A stretch of DNA of 64,000 nt from Azadirachta indica. Lineage: Eukaryota; Streptophyta; Magnoliopsida; Sapindales; Meliaceae. Made by a program: the position numbers and the translations under genes. This document shows positions 10,791 through 22,907 of this stretch, piece by piece (position 1 is the stretch's first letter; every line of letters starts with the position of its first letter). The notes under the pieces were generated by a model. It was given only the letters and a program-made list of their open reading frames with translations, was not told the DNA's origin and searched no databases. Location: contig CM040441.1 of assembly GCA_022749755.1 (NCBI GenBank), positions 4,530,741 to 4,594,740 on the forward strand. Reading direction: 5' to 3'.

Positions 10791-11458
10791 AAAATTATTA
10801 TAATACTAACATACCAATTAGTTAAAATAATTGACCAAAATTTTTATTAACAAACCAGCCATATAATATTCAAAGTTATTTAAAGAAACCAAATAAAATT
10901 AATCATGATTAAATAAAACACATTTATATTAAATATCATGGAGCGGTAGTAAAAATTATTGTATATTGGACTATATCGTACAATTATCTAATTTTTGCTA
11001 TAATATTAAAAGGCTAAATTAAATGGTAACAAAGGAGTTATAAAACTATATCATGCCACACTTATAATCTCATGGTAGTGACAAATATATTTTAAAAAAA
11101 TTATAATATAAGTTTAAGAGTAGAGTTTGTAAAATGTGGTTACAAATAAGGATTAATTACTGTTTTATTTTGAAAAGGTAAGAAAATTAGGGCGGTTAGT
11201 ACACACTTGACGCTAAGTCAAACCAAATTAGAATCAAGTTTGATATTTCACTACTAAAATTTTTTGCTTTCATCAAATCTTTTATTAAAAAAAAAGTTAT
11301 GCAAGCTACGCAAGCCCAAGATCTTAGAATTTGCTTGAACTTTTTATTTGTAAGTGTTACATATTACTTATCTTTATAAATCACAAACATTATCGATAAC
11401 ATTATTTGATCACAAACATTATCCATGGCGACAGAAACTAGCTAGCTACTAGTGTTAA

Positions 11459-11994
11459 TTAATGTTCTACGCGAGTAGGTGGTGGAAAGACTACAGGCAA
11501 GGAAATTGTCCTGATGGAACTTTGGGAATTTTCCAGGGCCTCTCAGCGGCAAAGTGCCACTGTTGGCGATGGTGCAACCTTCCTGGTGGCCGGAATGCTG
11601 CCAGGAAGTGTAGGCAATGAGCCCTGAGAGAAAACTGGCGACAGAGGAGAAGCCTTAGGTGAGAAAGCGGACCTTATGCTTGAAAGTAAGAGGCAACAAA
11701 CGTGCTGAAACCCCGAGAAAGATGTAAGCTTGGAAGCCTACGGCGACATAACAGATATTATGCTTGAAAGCGAAGGCAACGAGCCCTGAGAGAATGAAGA
11801 TAAATTTCTAGCCTTCAGCAGGACGGCTGATATTATTTTTGAAAGGGGAGGCAGTGAGCCCAGAGAGGAACATGATCAACTTTTAGGGCTTGCTGTTTAA
11901 GAAGATAACGAGTTTCCATTGCTGTACTGGGGGTAGCAAGCAAGCAAGCGAGGAGAAGGGTTTGAATAAAGCAAATGCTTGAAGTTGAGGCCAT
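11459..11994 (-). pseudogene. Secreted GSLPPLSSI-repeat protein, pseudogene copy
   Basis: This is the broken paralogue of the intact genes at 14969-15508 and 23286-23825. The start ATG (11994) and signal peptide (MASTSSICFIQTLLLACLLA) are intact. One base is missing about 31 codons in (near 11900), after TRYLLK, so the frame ends at 11833. In the alternative frame the repeat units GSLPPLSKIIS and GSLPSLSSIIS are still readable, but stops follow near 11886 and 11743, and there is a further frame change in the C-terminal WKIPKVPSG block. The TATA box at 12062-12068 is kept. The death of this copy appears secondary to block duplication. Confidence 0.8.
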
Positions 11995-12061
11995 GATGTT
12001 AGAAACGGAAACCTGTTTGATGTTCTTGATTTTGTATGCAAATGAAGACATTCCTTTTGGT

Positions 12062-12068
12062 TTTTATA
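12062..12068 (-). promoter_or_regulatory. TATA box of the pseudogene copy
   Basis: TATAAAA on the minus strand, 68 nt upstream of the ATG. It corresponds to the boxes 72 nt upstream of the two intact paralogues. Confidence 0.55.
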
Positions 12069-13448
12069 GCCGAAAGGAAACCTTTTAATATCCTTTCAAA
12101 TTCAACATTTTATTTTTCAAAGAAAAAAAAATTCTATCTGAACTGCCTTGGACAAACATTACAATCATTACAAAGTGAGCATAACTAAAACACATCAACA
12201 TATTGCATTAAATATTAGATATCAAGTTTTACTTCAAATTTCAATTTTTATGTAATATGTTTCAAGTCTTAGGTTGCAAGAAAAAAAACGAAAAAATTAA
12301 GAGAATAATACAATGTATAGTGACTAAATCGTAGGAAAGTATGAAAGATGGACTAGGCGATATTTTATATACATATATGTATAATGATCTAACGATACAT
12401 CCATTTATTTATTGCAATGTAAAGTTTTGAAGTGTTTTAGATAAAAATTAAAATTTTAATGCAAAAATTAGAAATATGAAATGTAAAATTTCAACTTTTA
12501 AATAAATATTAATGCACTAACACCTTCAATGTACGGTATTAGACTACAAATGAAACATTCAATTGCCGTCATCCCATGCAGTTTAAAAGAATTTGACATT
12601 GATTAGATGAAGTACCTACCCAGATCTAAATTTATAATGCATCTAAACCAAATCCACTTAGTACACCTTTTGACTTTCAGTCTTGTTAATCAGTCTTGTT
12701 TTTGTCTTCCTATAAGATCTTATTGACTATTTTATTAATTAATATGATATAAGATTGATACTATCCTATAGTCATTGTAAGATATATTAATAAAAAGTGA
12801 GAATTCCCAACACAATAATTTGATTGTTAAATTGTATTTTAAATAATTCAACTGTCTAAACGCAGTAATTGTATCATATAGTTGTGCTGTAATCTTGCAA
12901 ACTATCCAATATAATTTATAAGTCATTCCTACTTTAAATTGATTGTTGAATCATATTTTAAGTAATTGGAAATTCTAAACAAAGCAATAGTACCATAGAG
13001 CGTGCTGTTATGTTGTAATCTTGCCTTGATAATATTATACTTATAAAATAAAATATAAAATTTATTTGTCACTGACATAGTGGATAAAGTCTCTAGTTAA
13101 GAAGCAACGAAACTTACGAGGTACATATGCTTCCTCTTCTCATGTAATATTTTAATTTAATTGAAGTAAAAATATTTGCTTTTCTATTTTTTTAAAAAAA
13201 ATATAAATAATTAAAAATATAATTTATATCTTTTTAAGCGAGTCCTTAAAGAGAAGCACTCATATTTGAAGACATAACTAATTTAAATTAAAATTAAGAT
13301 CAATAATCTAACTATTATATCACTAAAATTAGTTTATCCAAAAACTTATTTGTCTCACAGTTAGTTATGTTGGAATATTCTACAATTTTTAAATAAATCA
13401 GTAATGTCAAGACCTGCAAAACACTATCCTAATTAAAGCTATTTCTAC
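12069..13448. other. No gene seen; upstream sequence of the block
   Basis: AT-rich DNA shared with the other block copies up to about 13095, then 13100-13448 with no recognisable content. No open frame here resembles a known protein. Confidence 0.5.
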
Positions 13449-13597
13449 TTCTTTTAGGATGGTATATCCTATGGCAGGAAGGAGGAATGATGCTCTAAAT
13501 CCTGGTTTGGTATATGATGCGAAGGCATTGATTACAAAAAGTTTTTGTGGCCAACGATATAACACTAGTAGTCTTCGACTGACTTGTGACTCGTAAC
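13449..13597 (+). pseudogene. Subtilisin-like protease relic 2 (C-terminal fragment)
   Basis: One frame reads MVYPMAGRRNDALNPGLVYD, AKALITK, then SFCGQRYNTSSLRLTCDS. This is the NPGLVYD...FLCGQGYNTSSLRL region that follows the catalytic Ser in plant subtilases. Only about 45 residues remain, and no catalytic residue is present. It is immediately followed by a 30-nt A tract. It complements relic 1, which keeps the block just before it, so both probably descend from one subtilase gene in the ancestral block. Confidence 0.65.
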
Positions 13598-13599
13598 AA

Positions 13600-13600
<1 letters not shown>

Positions 13601-13630
<30 letters not shown>
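13601..13630. repeat. A30 homopolymer
   Basis: Thirty consecutive A directly after the subtilase relic. It begins a segment of about 630 bp (to about 14225) that copy 1 of the block lacks, so it may be the edge of an insertion. Confidence 0.8.
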
Positions 13631-13632
<2 letters not shown>

Positions 13633-14968
13633 TTGATTTCATCCATTTCCAAAAGATTCCTTCTCATCCTTTGTTTAAAACCTTACGCTTTATAAGGTAT
13701 AACCCTTTCATTAATTATAAAAGGTTATTAGTTAATTTTTAAACTTCTTTCATTAATAAATATTATTAATAAAATATAAGTAAATAAAAAGTAAATATTT
13801 GACCTCTTCTATTAGTTAGCGCATGTAAAAATTTAATTTAATGAATTTTATTCATATCATGTTAAAGAGAAGTATAATAAAATTTTATTTTAGATACAAA
13901 TCAAATAGGTTATAAGACAACCCATCAAAACCTTTACAAATCAGGTGACTGTGAGTTGACACAACACAAGTTGTTTGAAACTGTTAGATTTATTTTAGCA
14001 ATTTATTAGATTTAATTATATAATAGTCAATTAATTAAATTTACTAAAAGCATAAAATAAAATTTTTAACACAAACAATTCTTTATACGATTTTGAATCA
14101 CCTATTCCACATAGACCCAAGTTAAGTTAGTGAACAATCTAATAAGTTATAAATGTTACAAACAGTAATCGGACTTACTTGGTTAACACAAAATTAATTT
14201 AGTCGTTTAATCAATTACTTGATTAATACTAAACACACTTTCTAAAATTATTATAATACTAACATACTAGTTAGTTAAATAATTGACCAAAATTTTTATG
14301 AACAAACCAATGATATAGCATTCAAATTTTTATTAAAACAAGCCAAATAAAATTAATGTATCATGATTAAATAAAACACATTTATATTCAATATCATAGA
14401 GTGGGTATAATAATTATTGTACATTCGACTATATCATACGATTCTTTAATTTTTTGCTACAACACTAAAAATATAAATTAGATTGTAACAAGGGAGTTAA
14501 AATATATCATACGGCCAAATATATTGTAGTATAACCTCCCACTCATAATCTCACAGCACTGACAAATATATTTAAAAAAACAAAATATGATATAAATTTA
14601 AATTTAGCAGAGTTTGTAAAACATTGTCATGAATAGCCATAAATTTTCATTTTATTTTGGAAAAAAAATAGAAAAAATTGGGTGGTTAGGACAGTTTGAT
14701 GTTACTAAGTCAACCCCAATTTTAGTTTTAATAAAAAGTAAAAATTTAATATTTTATTAGTAAAATTTCTCAATTTCATCTAAAATTTTTATTAAAAAAA
14801 AAGTGTGGAAGTTAAGCCCAAGATATTAAAATTTGCTTAAACATCTTATAAGTGTTACATATTGCTTGTCTTTACAGATCATAAACTTTATTGATAACAT
14901 CATTGAATTTTTAACTCTGTGTATCCGTATCCATCCCACTAGCGACAGAAACTAGCTACTAGTATTAA
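13631..14968. other. No gene seen
   Basis: AT-rich intergenic sequence downstream of the secreted-protein gene. It contains the block-2-specific segment (to about 14225) and then shared block sequence. Confidence 0.5.
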
Positions 14969-15508
14969 TCAATGTTTTCCTCGAGCAGGCGGTGGGAAGA
15001 GTACAGGCCAAGAAAATCGTCCTGATGGAACCTTGGGAATTTTCCAGGCCCTGCTCGGCGGTGAAGTTGTCGCCTTTGGCGATGGTGTAGCCTTCCTGGA
15101 GGCCGGAATGCCACCAGGAAATCTAGGAAATGAGCCCCAGGAGAAAGCTGGCGGTAGAGGGGAAGCCTTAGGCGAGAAACCAGATCTTATGCTTGAAAGT
15201 GGAGGCAGCGAGCCGTGCTGAAACCCCGAGAAAGATGGAAGCTTGGAAGCCTGCGGTGACATAGTAGATATGATGCTTGAATGCGGAGGCAACGAGCCCT
15301 GAGGTAGTGAAGAGCAATTACCACCCTTCGGTGAGATGGTTGATATTATTTTTGAAAGGGGAGGGAGTGATCCCAGAGAGAAAGGTGATCGAGTTCTCGG
15401 GCTTGTTGTTTGAGGAAGATGACGAGTCGCCATTGTTGTATTAAGGGTAGCAAGCAGGCAAGCAAGAAGAAGGGTTTGGATAAAGCAAATGCTTGAATTT
15501 GAAGCCAT
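14969..15508 (-). CDS. Small secreted Pro/Ser-rich protein with four GSLPPLSSI-type repeats
   Basis: A single-exon frame of 179 aa that I do not recognise as a named family. Residues 1 to about 26 form a signal peptide (MASNSSICFIQTLLLACLLA), so it should be secreted. Four repeats begin with GS at residues 46, 71, 99 and 125: GSLPPLSKIIS, GSLPPHSSIIS, GSLPPLSSIRS and the weaker GSFPRFPGG. Each is followed by a SPKA/SPQA-type spacer. Residues 155-165 (WKIPKVPSGRF) and the C-terminal PPARGKH are identical in the paralogue. The protein is basic and rich in Ser and Pro. The ATG is supported by conservation in three paralogues and by a TATA box 72 nt upstream. Possible roles are a multi-peptide hormone precursor (HypSys-like organisation) or a PELPK-like wall protein; both are inference. 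Confidence 0.75.
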   Translation of the reverse strand: MASNSSICFIQTLLLACLLATLNTTMATRHLPQTTSPRTRSPFSLGSLPPLSKIISTISPKGGNCSSLPQGSLPPHSSIISTMSPQASKLPSFSGFQHGSLPPLSSIRSGFSPKASPLPPAFSWGSFPRFPGGIPASRKATPSPKATTSPPSRAWKIPKVPSGRFSWPVLFPPPARGKH

Positions 15509-15579
15509 GATGTTAGAAATGAAAATTAGTCGTTTGATATTCTCAATTTTGCATGCAAATGAAGACGTTCTTGTTTGGG

Positions 15580-15586
15580 TTTTATA
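15580..15586 (-). promoter_or_regulatory. TATA box of the secreted-protein gene
   Basis: TATAAAA on the minus strand, 72 nt upstream of the ATG at 15508. It is conserved in position in both paralogues. Confidence 0.6.
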
Positions 15587-17415
15587 GCTGAATTAGTTGC
15601 CTGTCTTTGTGTGTGAATCTAGCAAACCTTGTAATATGCTTTCAAATTCCAACTATGCTTTTTCTCAAAGACAATAATTTCTATCTAAATTACCTTGGAA
15701 AAATTAACATTACAATAATTACAAAGCGGGCATAATCACTAAAACACATCAATGTTTCAACTCTTGTATGTTAAACATTTTCAGCTTTAAAATTTTAAAT
15801 TTTATATTACATATCAAGAAATTTATATAACATATCAAGTTTTACATTAAAATTTCAGTTTTTATGTAGTGTGTTTCAAATTTTGGGTTATAAAAGAAAG
15901 GAAACGAAAAAATTAACAATAATACAATGTATTGTAACCAAATCCTAAGAAAGTATGAAAATATCAACTTAAGGCTATTTCATATATGCTATACCGATAT
16001 ATCTACTTAATTTGTAATGTAAAATTTTTTAAATATTTTAGGTAAAAGTTAAAATTTTAATGCAAACTTTGAAATATGAAATGTAAAACTTGAACTGTTA
16101 GACAAATGTAACACTACATTCAATGTATTGCAGTCTAATATTCCATTAAGTATACATTAGTATCCATACAATAGTACCCCGATCCAATTTTTTTCCTAAA
16201 AATTGCTAATTGTATTAGAGTTTTTATATTCCATAAATTATATATTATAGATATTGTATTTTAAAATATCTACTTTTAAGAATCTTCTCATTTCAAACTG
16301 CATACAGCATAAGCCATACTCTGAGATATATATGCTAACGCTATGAACGTGGTTAATATTTTCTAATTTATTTATTTCTTGGAAAACATATATTGCAATA
16401 TTGCATATGTACATTATTAAAACAATAGTAAATTAGATTACAAATGAATCATTCAATTGCCATCATCCCATGCAGTTTAACAAAATTTGACATTGATTAG
16501 ATAGAGTACCTACCCAGATCTGACTTTATAATGCAACTTGACCGAATCCACTTAGTACACCTTTGACTTTCAGTCTTGTTAAGTAGACTTCTTTTTGACT
16601 TCCTATGAGATTTTATTTCCTATTTTATCAATTGATATGACAATAAAAGTTATATATTTATATATACATATATATATATTATCATATAATCGTTGTATAG
16701 TATACTCATAGATCATCCCCATTTTAAATTGATTGTTGAATTATATTTTAAGTACTTTAACAGTTTGAATGCAACAATTGTACTATATAATTATCTTCTT
16801 GTAACATTGCCTTGATAATATTGTACTTATAAAATGAAATATAAAATTTATGTCTTTAATTAATGTCATAGATAAAGTAAAAAATTATTTAATTTTGTTA
16901 TGTATTTAAAAATTAATTATTTATATAATCATTTAAAATCATGTAAAATGTATATAACGAGTAAATTATTAATTTTGTTTATGTATTTAATAATTAATTA
17001 TTGATATCATCATTTAACAAATCATGTAAAAAAGATAAATAGAAAAGTATTTGTCACATTCATTTGTACAATTAATCGTATGTTAATCTTATGAGACTAG
17101 AATTTTTAAATAAGATAACTATATCATATTATTAGTAAGTAAATTTGATAATGAATTAAAATCTCACCATATAGATTTATTTTGAAATTAATTAACCATA
17201 ATAGTACTAGTCAATTTTCCAATGTTATTATTACATTCTTTGAAGAATTTTATCATCTCAATTGACTGGTAAGCAAGAATAATTCCTTCTACACTTTGAG
17301 CATTTGATTTTAACAAATAGTTGGCAGGTATATATGAAGATTCAAAAGAGATGGTTATAGAGCTTTCCGTACCATAAGATGAAAGTTTGAAAGATAGTAG
17401 ATTAAGTAAATAATT
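15587..17415. other. No gene seen; upstream DNA of the secreted-protein gene
   Basis: AT-rich sequence shared with the other blocks to about 16877. It has two TTGACT (W-box core) hexamers at 16563 and 16595, matched in copy 3 at 24842 and 24874. 16877-17415 is unrelated AT-rich DNA without open frames of note. Confidence 0.5.
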
Positions 17416-18995
17416 GATATTAGGGTAAAAACACTTTTAATCCCAAAGATTTGGTCTAATACCCTTATTAATCCAAAGAGTTTCAAAAATATCTCTAAAA
17501 TGTCAATTTATTAAAAATAACAATTATATCCTTAAATAATCATATAGTTATTTAAGAAAAATGACAAATAAATCTCTAAAGTTTGAGAAAATATATAATA
17601 TCTATATAAAATACGTTATCTAAATAAACAATAATATTATTTTGTAACACATTGATAATTTAAATATTTATTAATATATTACAAATTTATTATTTTATTT
17701 ACATTTTAAATATATATATATGCATATATTTTATTTAAATTACAACATAATCATAAATATTTGAGATAAATATGCTATAAAATGAATAAATTTATAATTT
17801 TTATTTTATTAATCATTAATATTTATTTAAGATTTATTTTTATTGAATTACTAATAGCTACAAATGTATTATTTATTTTTATTTAATATTATTTTAATAA
17901 TATATTAATATATTAATTAATCTATTTATATAAATACATTTTTTTTTTCAAACGAAATATTTTATTTTATCTCTAACTTTGGGGACAAAAAACAACTTAC
18001 ACCCTAAGTTTGTAACTTGTGTGAGAAACCCCTCTGATTTTTAAGAAAATGTGAGGACACTCTTTGACTTTATTAGAAATAGGAAGCTACCCCCTGAAAT
18101 AACTTTTCTTATTTGAAATTAATTATTATACCTCTAAACTATTAAAAGATAAATAAAATGGGCATATTGTCTTATTTTTATTGAATAATAATCAATATGA
18201 TCTTATTTTAACATTTATTTTTAAAAGTTAAAAATAATATTTTGATTCTTAATTAATTTTTTTTTCAAATTTGCTATCAGTTATTTTACTATATTAACTA
18301 TACATAATATTTTGAATAGAATATTTAATTAAAAAAACTTATGTTGTAGAAATTTTAAACAAATTTTGATAGCAAATTCTATATTATAAAAAATTTTATA
18401 ATTAATATTGTAAAAAAATTTACGATGACAATAATAATACATAATTTTTAAAGTAAGTTATTTTAATTAAACGGTCTATTTTAAAAAATTATATGTAATT
18501 AATATTGTAAAAGAAATTGATAGCAAATTTGAATGAAAAAAATAATTAAGAGTCAAAATGTTACTATAACGTTCAAATTTAAATTTTAAAATAAGATTAT
18601 ATTGATATTGATTATTAAAATATAAAAATAAAGACAATATGCTTATTTTATATGTCTTTTAATAACTGAAAGGTAAAATAGTCAATATAAAATAAAAATA
18701 ATCATCTCAAGTGAGTATCTTTCTATTTTTACTAAAGTTAGGAGAATTTCTCCCACAAGCCATAAACTCATAGGCTAAATTACTTTTATTCAAAAAAATT
18801 AAGAGGATAAAATATAATATCACTTTTTCAAATTTTGGACTTTTTCCATTTTTCTAAATAATTATATAATTATATATGAGTATAGTTGTTATTTTTCTAT
18901 AAAATAGGACTTTTAAAGGTATTTTTAAAACTATTTAGACTAACAAAAATATTAAATCAAACCTTTAAATTATAAGAGACTTTATCCTTAATATT
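17416..18995. mobile_element. Fold-back element, about 1.6 kb nested inverted repeat
   Basis: The ends pair: GATATTAGGGTAAAAACACT at the left with the complement of the right end (AATATTAAGGATAAAGTC). The outer arms run about 17416-17600 and 18830-18995. Inner arms also pair: 17950-18070 (CTTGTGTGAGAAACCCCTC) with 18700-18825 (complement CTTGTGGGAGAAATTCTCC), and 18110-18280 with 18520-18680. The centre is near 18390. The left side has about 340 extra AT-rich bases (17600-17940). No transposase frame is present. It could give a very long RNA hairpin if transcribed. It lies in the 2.3 kb that block copy 3 lacks. Confidence 0.65.
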
Positions 18996-19415
18996 ATTAA
19001 TGCTGAAATTAATCACATGTTTGTGCTATTCTTCTCCAGGACTTGTTTAGTGAGAACCCAATTTTATGCCAAATTAGTAGACCTCTCGAATCCTCTATCT
19101 TCTCATAGAAATTAAATCACTATTTAGGTGAGACCAGTTAATTATCTAAATTTACTCTTAACACGTTATGGGATCAAGAATCTAAGGGAAAGAAACTGAA
19201 AAACAAGAGTGGTGAGTAGTAGTACTAGTAGGTCGTGGTGCATTTGAAAGTGCCTAAAAAAGGTACAAAACCTATTGGTTTATCCAATGATCGAGAAAGA
19301 GAAAAATCATATATAAAGAATTCCAGTTTAGTGGAGGAATGAAAACTAATGAAGAATGTTGGGGTATATTTATTAGTAATCTATTAAATATATATATATG
19401 TATATTATATATATA

Positions 19416-19459
<44 letters not shown>

Positions 19460-21215
19460 GTATATAATATGATACATGCAAGCATATTTTTTACAAAATA
19501 TATATGGGCGAGAAAATTGTAAATAATTCACTAAAAGGGAGATAATTTATTTTAATGATTTAATTTGAAATAATATGGCAAATTGTGCATCAAATAAGAA
19601 AATTTCAAGGTCCATTACTGCAGGTATGGATATTTCTTTTTATATATACACTTGCTAGTTTTATTGTTAAAGATTTATACGAATAAATATATTTAGTAAG
19701 ATTTAATGTGTTTTGCGATCTCTACCCATTGGAAGGGTAGAGTTTACTACTAAATTAACATTACTTAATTTAATATTCAAGATTTTGATTTCATAGCAAT
19801 CAATAATTTACATGAATTAACTTAAAAGGCTTTTATAAGGAAAAGAAAAATCATACAGTTTACAATTTTGAAGATCAATATGCAGACTAAAACAAAATTT
19901 TCTTCATTGGTTTATAAAATTTTACAAGATGTTATTTCTCATTTTGTATCTATGGGCATTGTAAATATATATACCTTAATGATAGTGGGAGGAGTATATA
20001 TATTTTTCAATTCTCTGTAGTAAGGTTTATACTATATATGTTTGAAAATATTCATTTGGGATTGCATCATTACAAAATAATTAATTTCTCTTAGAATTTC
20101 AAATTATAAAGTATATGAGTGAAGTCACTTATTGGGATAAAGATTCACATAGACAAATCCAAAAAATATATATGAGTTATTTCTCAAAAACCATATTTTC
20201 TGAAAGGATTGAACATGAGAGTTTTTTCAAAAGGTAAAATTTATTTTGCTATACAGGAAGTTATATTGCAAATAATATGATTAAAAAATATTATAAATGT
20301 TCTAGAAGTTGTTGATTTAAGTAGTAAAACTATAGATATTTAATTATATCTATATATTCTAATTATGGAGTTTTAATCTCTAAGAAAGATAAAAGATGAA
20401 GTTAACGTATGAATATCAATGAACAGCTTTTTGAGAAAAATAAATAAATATATACAAAAAGAGCTTATTTTGGTAGATTCAATGAAAAAGATTTACTATA
20501 ATTAAGTTCTATAAGGATCATGTGAATCATATGGGTTTATGTTCAGAAATCGGTATACCTTTGAATGTTGTGGTTTTGCAGGTAGATGAAAAATCAAAGG
20601 AATGAGATTGTTGTGTAATATTGGAAGACGCAAATTTGCTGTATCAATAATTTGTATGCAAGATTTTTTACAAGGTAAAAACTTGCATGTAAGATAGATT
20701 GTTAATAAGCAAATACTTTTATGCCAGATGTTTTGTTAGACATTGACTGCCAGTCGTTTTGTGCAAGACAAATTTACATGACAATGTTTTACACAAGGGA
20801 GCCAAAAATTGATTATTAGGATTTAAAATATTTAAAAGATAAAATTAATCGCTAATATTTTAAAAATAATTAATAAATTAGGGGGTAAAAATAATAATTT
20901 TATAAAGTATAAAAGTCAAATCATATATAAACTTAAAAAGTGGGTGTAAAGTATAAAATCATAATAAAAAAATTTTAAAAAATTTGTGGGGCATCGTGAG
21001 TCAGTCCCTTTAAGGCCCTGCAGTTGCTCTGCCTAATTTTACATATGTAATATTATCTCTTGTAATATTGTCTTGTAACTGTTCCAGAAAATGACTCAGT
21101 AGTGTGTATAAATGGTTGAAGTTTGTTCATTGGAAAAAAGATATTTAGTATGATTCATTGTGTTTCGCAACCTCTACTCATAGGAAGGTTAGAATTTACT
21201 ATTAAATTAACATTA
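18996..21215. other. No gene seen; duplicated intergenic DNA
   Basis: From about 19205 to 20450 this matches 25150-26290 (a second part of the segmental duplication). It contains a long TA-rich microsatellite at 19388-19472. At 21086-21135 it carries sequence homologous to the region upstream of the TNL at 41.9 kb (GAAAATGACTCAGTAG at 21090 versus 41760). 21141-21218 is a repeat also found at 19690-19775 and 25561-25645. Confidence 0.5.
19388..19472. repeat. TA-rich microsatellite
   Basis: About 85 bases of nearly pure TA/AT with scattered G and C. The short ORF across it (poly Tyr-Ile) is an artefact. Confidence 0.85.
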
Positions 21216-21218
21216 CTT

Positions 21219-22807
21219 ATGAGATTTTGGAATCACTTTTTGTTTCAATTGAAAGATCAAATATATTAGTGATCATTTTCTCAAAAAATTATGCTTCTTC
21301 TAAGTGGTACCTGAATGAACTTGTCAAGATTGTTGAATGCTAGAAAAAGAATGGCCTGAAGATTATACATGTTTTCTACTATGTAAAGCCATTTGATGTG
21401 CGAAAGCAGACTGGGATTTTTGGATATGCTTTGTTGGGCATGAAAATAATTCTAAGGGTATGAGAGAGATGATTAAGAACTAGAAGACTGCACTGATAGA
21501 AGCATATAATCTATCTGGATGGGACTCAATGGAAACTAGGTAACACTTTAATTGTTATATATATATTTGGTATTTTATATATGGAAGAATATTATACTTG
21601 ATATGGCCTAATTATAGACCATATTTGATGTTAATTTAAAGTGAGATTTCATTAATGTTCAATAGTTTCATTTATTGTAGGGAATTGTTTTTATTGATTG
21701 GCAAGAGGAGAACATAATTTCAATGGAAACCATACTTGAATATCTGGTGTTTTTGTTATGACTATCTTTATTCTTTTTGTACTCTAAGTTTTATTTAATA
21801 TCTTTTATATGAGTCTTTGAACTTCTACTTCCTTTTCTATTGCGCCTTTCTTTTGTATGAAATCATTGAAACTTTAGATTTTAGTAATACTTCTCTGCTT
21901 AAATTGTAATATAAAATTTTCATGTTAAGGCTCTAAGGTTTTAGACTTACTATTATTTATCTTGACTCCTGCCAGGCCTGAAGCAAAACTTATAGATGAA
22001 ATTGTTAAAGATATTTTGAAGAACTTGAACTAAATATCACCCTCAAGTGATTTTGCATGGTTAGTTGGACTCAATTCACACATTGAGAGAATAAAATCAC
22101 CATTATGCATCAAATCACCAAATTTTCGACTTGTTGGAATTTAGGGTAAGGGTGGCATAGGTAAAACAACAATTGGTGGAGCTATTTTCAAAAGGCAAAT
22201 GCTTCATGGCAAATGTTAGACAAGAATCAGAGAAAAGACGTGGATTGATACATCTAAGAGAGCAAGTTCTTTTTCAACTATTAAAAGAAAATCTCAAAAT
22301 AGAATCTCCTAACATACCACAATATGTTAAGGAGAGATTGCAGAAAATGAAGGTTTGTATAGTTCTTGATGATGTGAACAAATTCAATCAATTAGAATAC
22401 TTAGCTGGAGGACTTAATAGCTATGGCTTAGGAAGTAAAATCATTATAACCACTAAAGATAAACAAGTACTTGATAAATTTGGAGAGGATTACATTTAGG
22501 AGGTGAGGGATTAAACCACGATGAGGCACTTGAGCTCTTTTGTAATTATGCCTTTTGATAAAATCATTGCCTTAAAGATCTTAGATGCTTTAAAAAATGG
22601 CTGTAAATTAGGCCAAAGGCAATCCATTAGCTCTTAAAGAGTTGGGTTCCTCACTTTATCAAAAAAGCAAACAAGATTGGGACAATGCTTTGAATAATTT
22701 AAAACAATTTTCTGATCTTGATATTTATGATGTGTTGAAAATTAGTTATAGTGAACTAAATTGGGAAGAGAAGAATATTTTTCTAGATATCCCATGTTTC
22801 TTCAAAG
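21219..22807 (+). pseudogene. TIR-NB-ARC-LRR pseudogene A, truncated by the assembly gap
   Basis: The TIR exon lacks its first about 60 codons and starts at the segment matching SESLFSTIERSKIS of the TNL at 41.9 kb. It reads IIFSKNYASSKWYLNELVKI, then a TAG stop, and ends at an AG/GTAACA donor (21539). The intron runs to a CCAG acceptor, and exon 2 starts at 21976 (PEAKLIDEIVKDILKNLN). The P-loop region reads GGIGKTT but has a stop in GIWGMG and a 21-nt deletion after it. ILDDVNKF and IIITTKDKQVL are readable at 22355-22470. Stops and frame changes follow, then IFLDIPCFFK runs into 100 N. It is closely related to the 41.9-kb TNL, and keeps the frame that gene has lost near codon IESPNIPQY. 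Confidence 0.85.
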
Positions 22808-22907
22808 NNNNNNNNNNNNNNNNNNNNNNNNNNNNNNNNNNNNNNNNNNNNNNNNNNNNNNNNNNNNNNNNNNNNNNNNNNNNNNNNNNNNNNNNNNNNN
22901 NNNNNNN
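22808..22907. other. Assembly gap, 100 N
   Basis: Exactly 100 consecutive N, the usual placeholder for a gap of unknown size. TNL pseudogene A enters it on the left. On the right, sequence resumes inside the third copy of the duplicated block, so adjacency of the two sides is not proven. Confidence 0.95.

Larger units (their letters stand above)
10685..13095. repeat. Duplicated block, copy 1
   Basis: This segment is repeated at about 13449-16877 and about 22908-25140. Shared landmarks are the sequences downstream of the secreted-protein gene (10785-11400), the gene itself, its TATA box, and far-upstream sequence with CTTTTGACTTTCAG (about 12667). This copy has an extra internal tandem repeat (about 12810-12910 and 12930-13020). 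The three copies have diverged by substitutions and small indels. Confidence 0.75.
13449..16877. repeat. Duplicated block, copy 2
   Basis: Homologous to 10685-13095 and 22908-25140. An extra stretch of about 630 bp (13600-14225) separates the subtilase relic from the rest. From about 14228 onward it aligns with 10787 onward, and from about 14570 with 22908 onward. It carries the intact secreted-protein gene at 14969-15508. Confidence 0.75.

Noticed and set aside
13407..13667. 86-aa minus frame with a Phe run
   Set aside because: It is the antisense of the subtilase relic and the A30 tract; the plus strand carries the homology.
19272..19481. 69-aa minus frame with a Tyr/Ile run
   Set aside because: It is a translation of the TA microsatellite.
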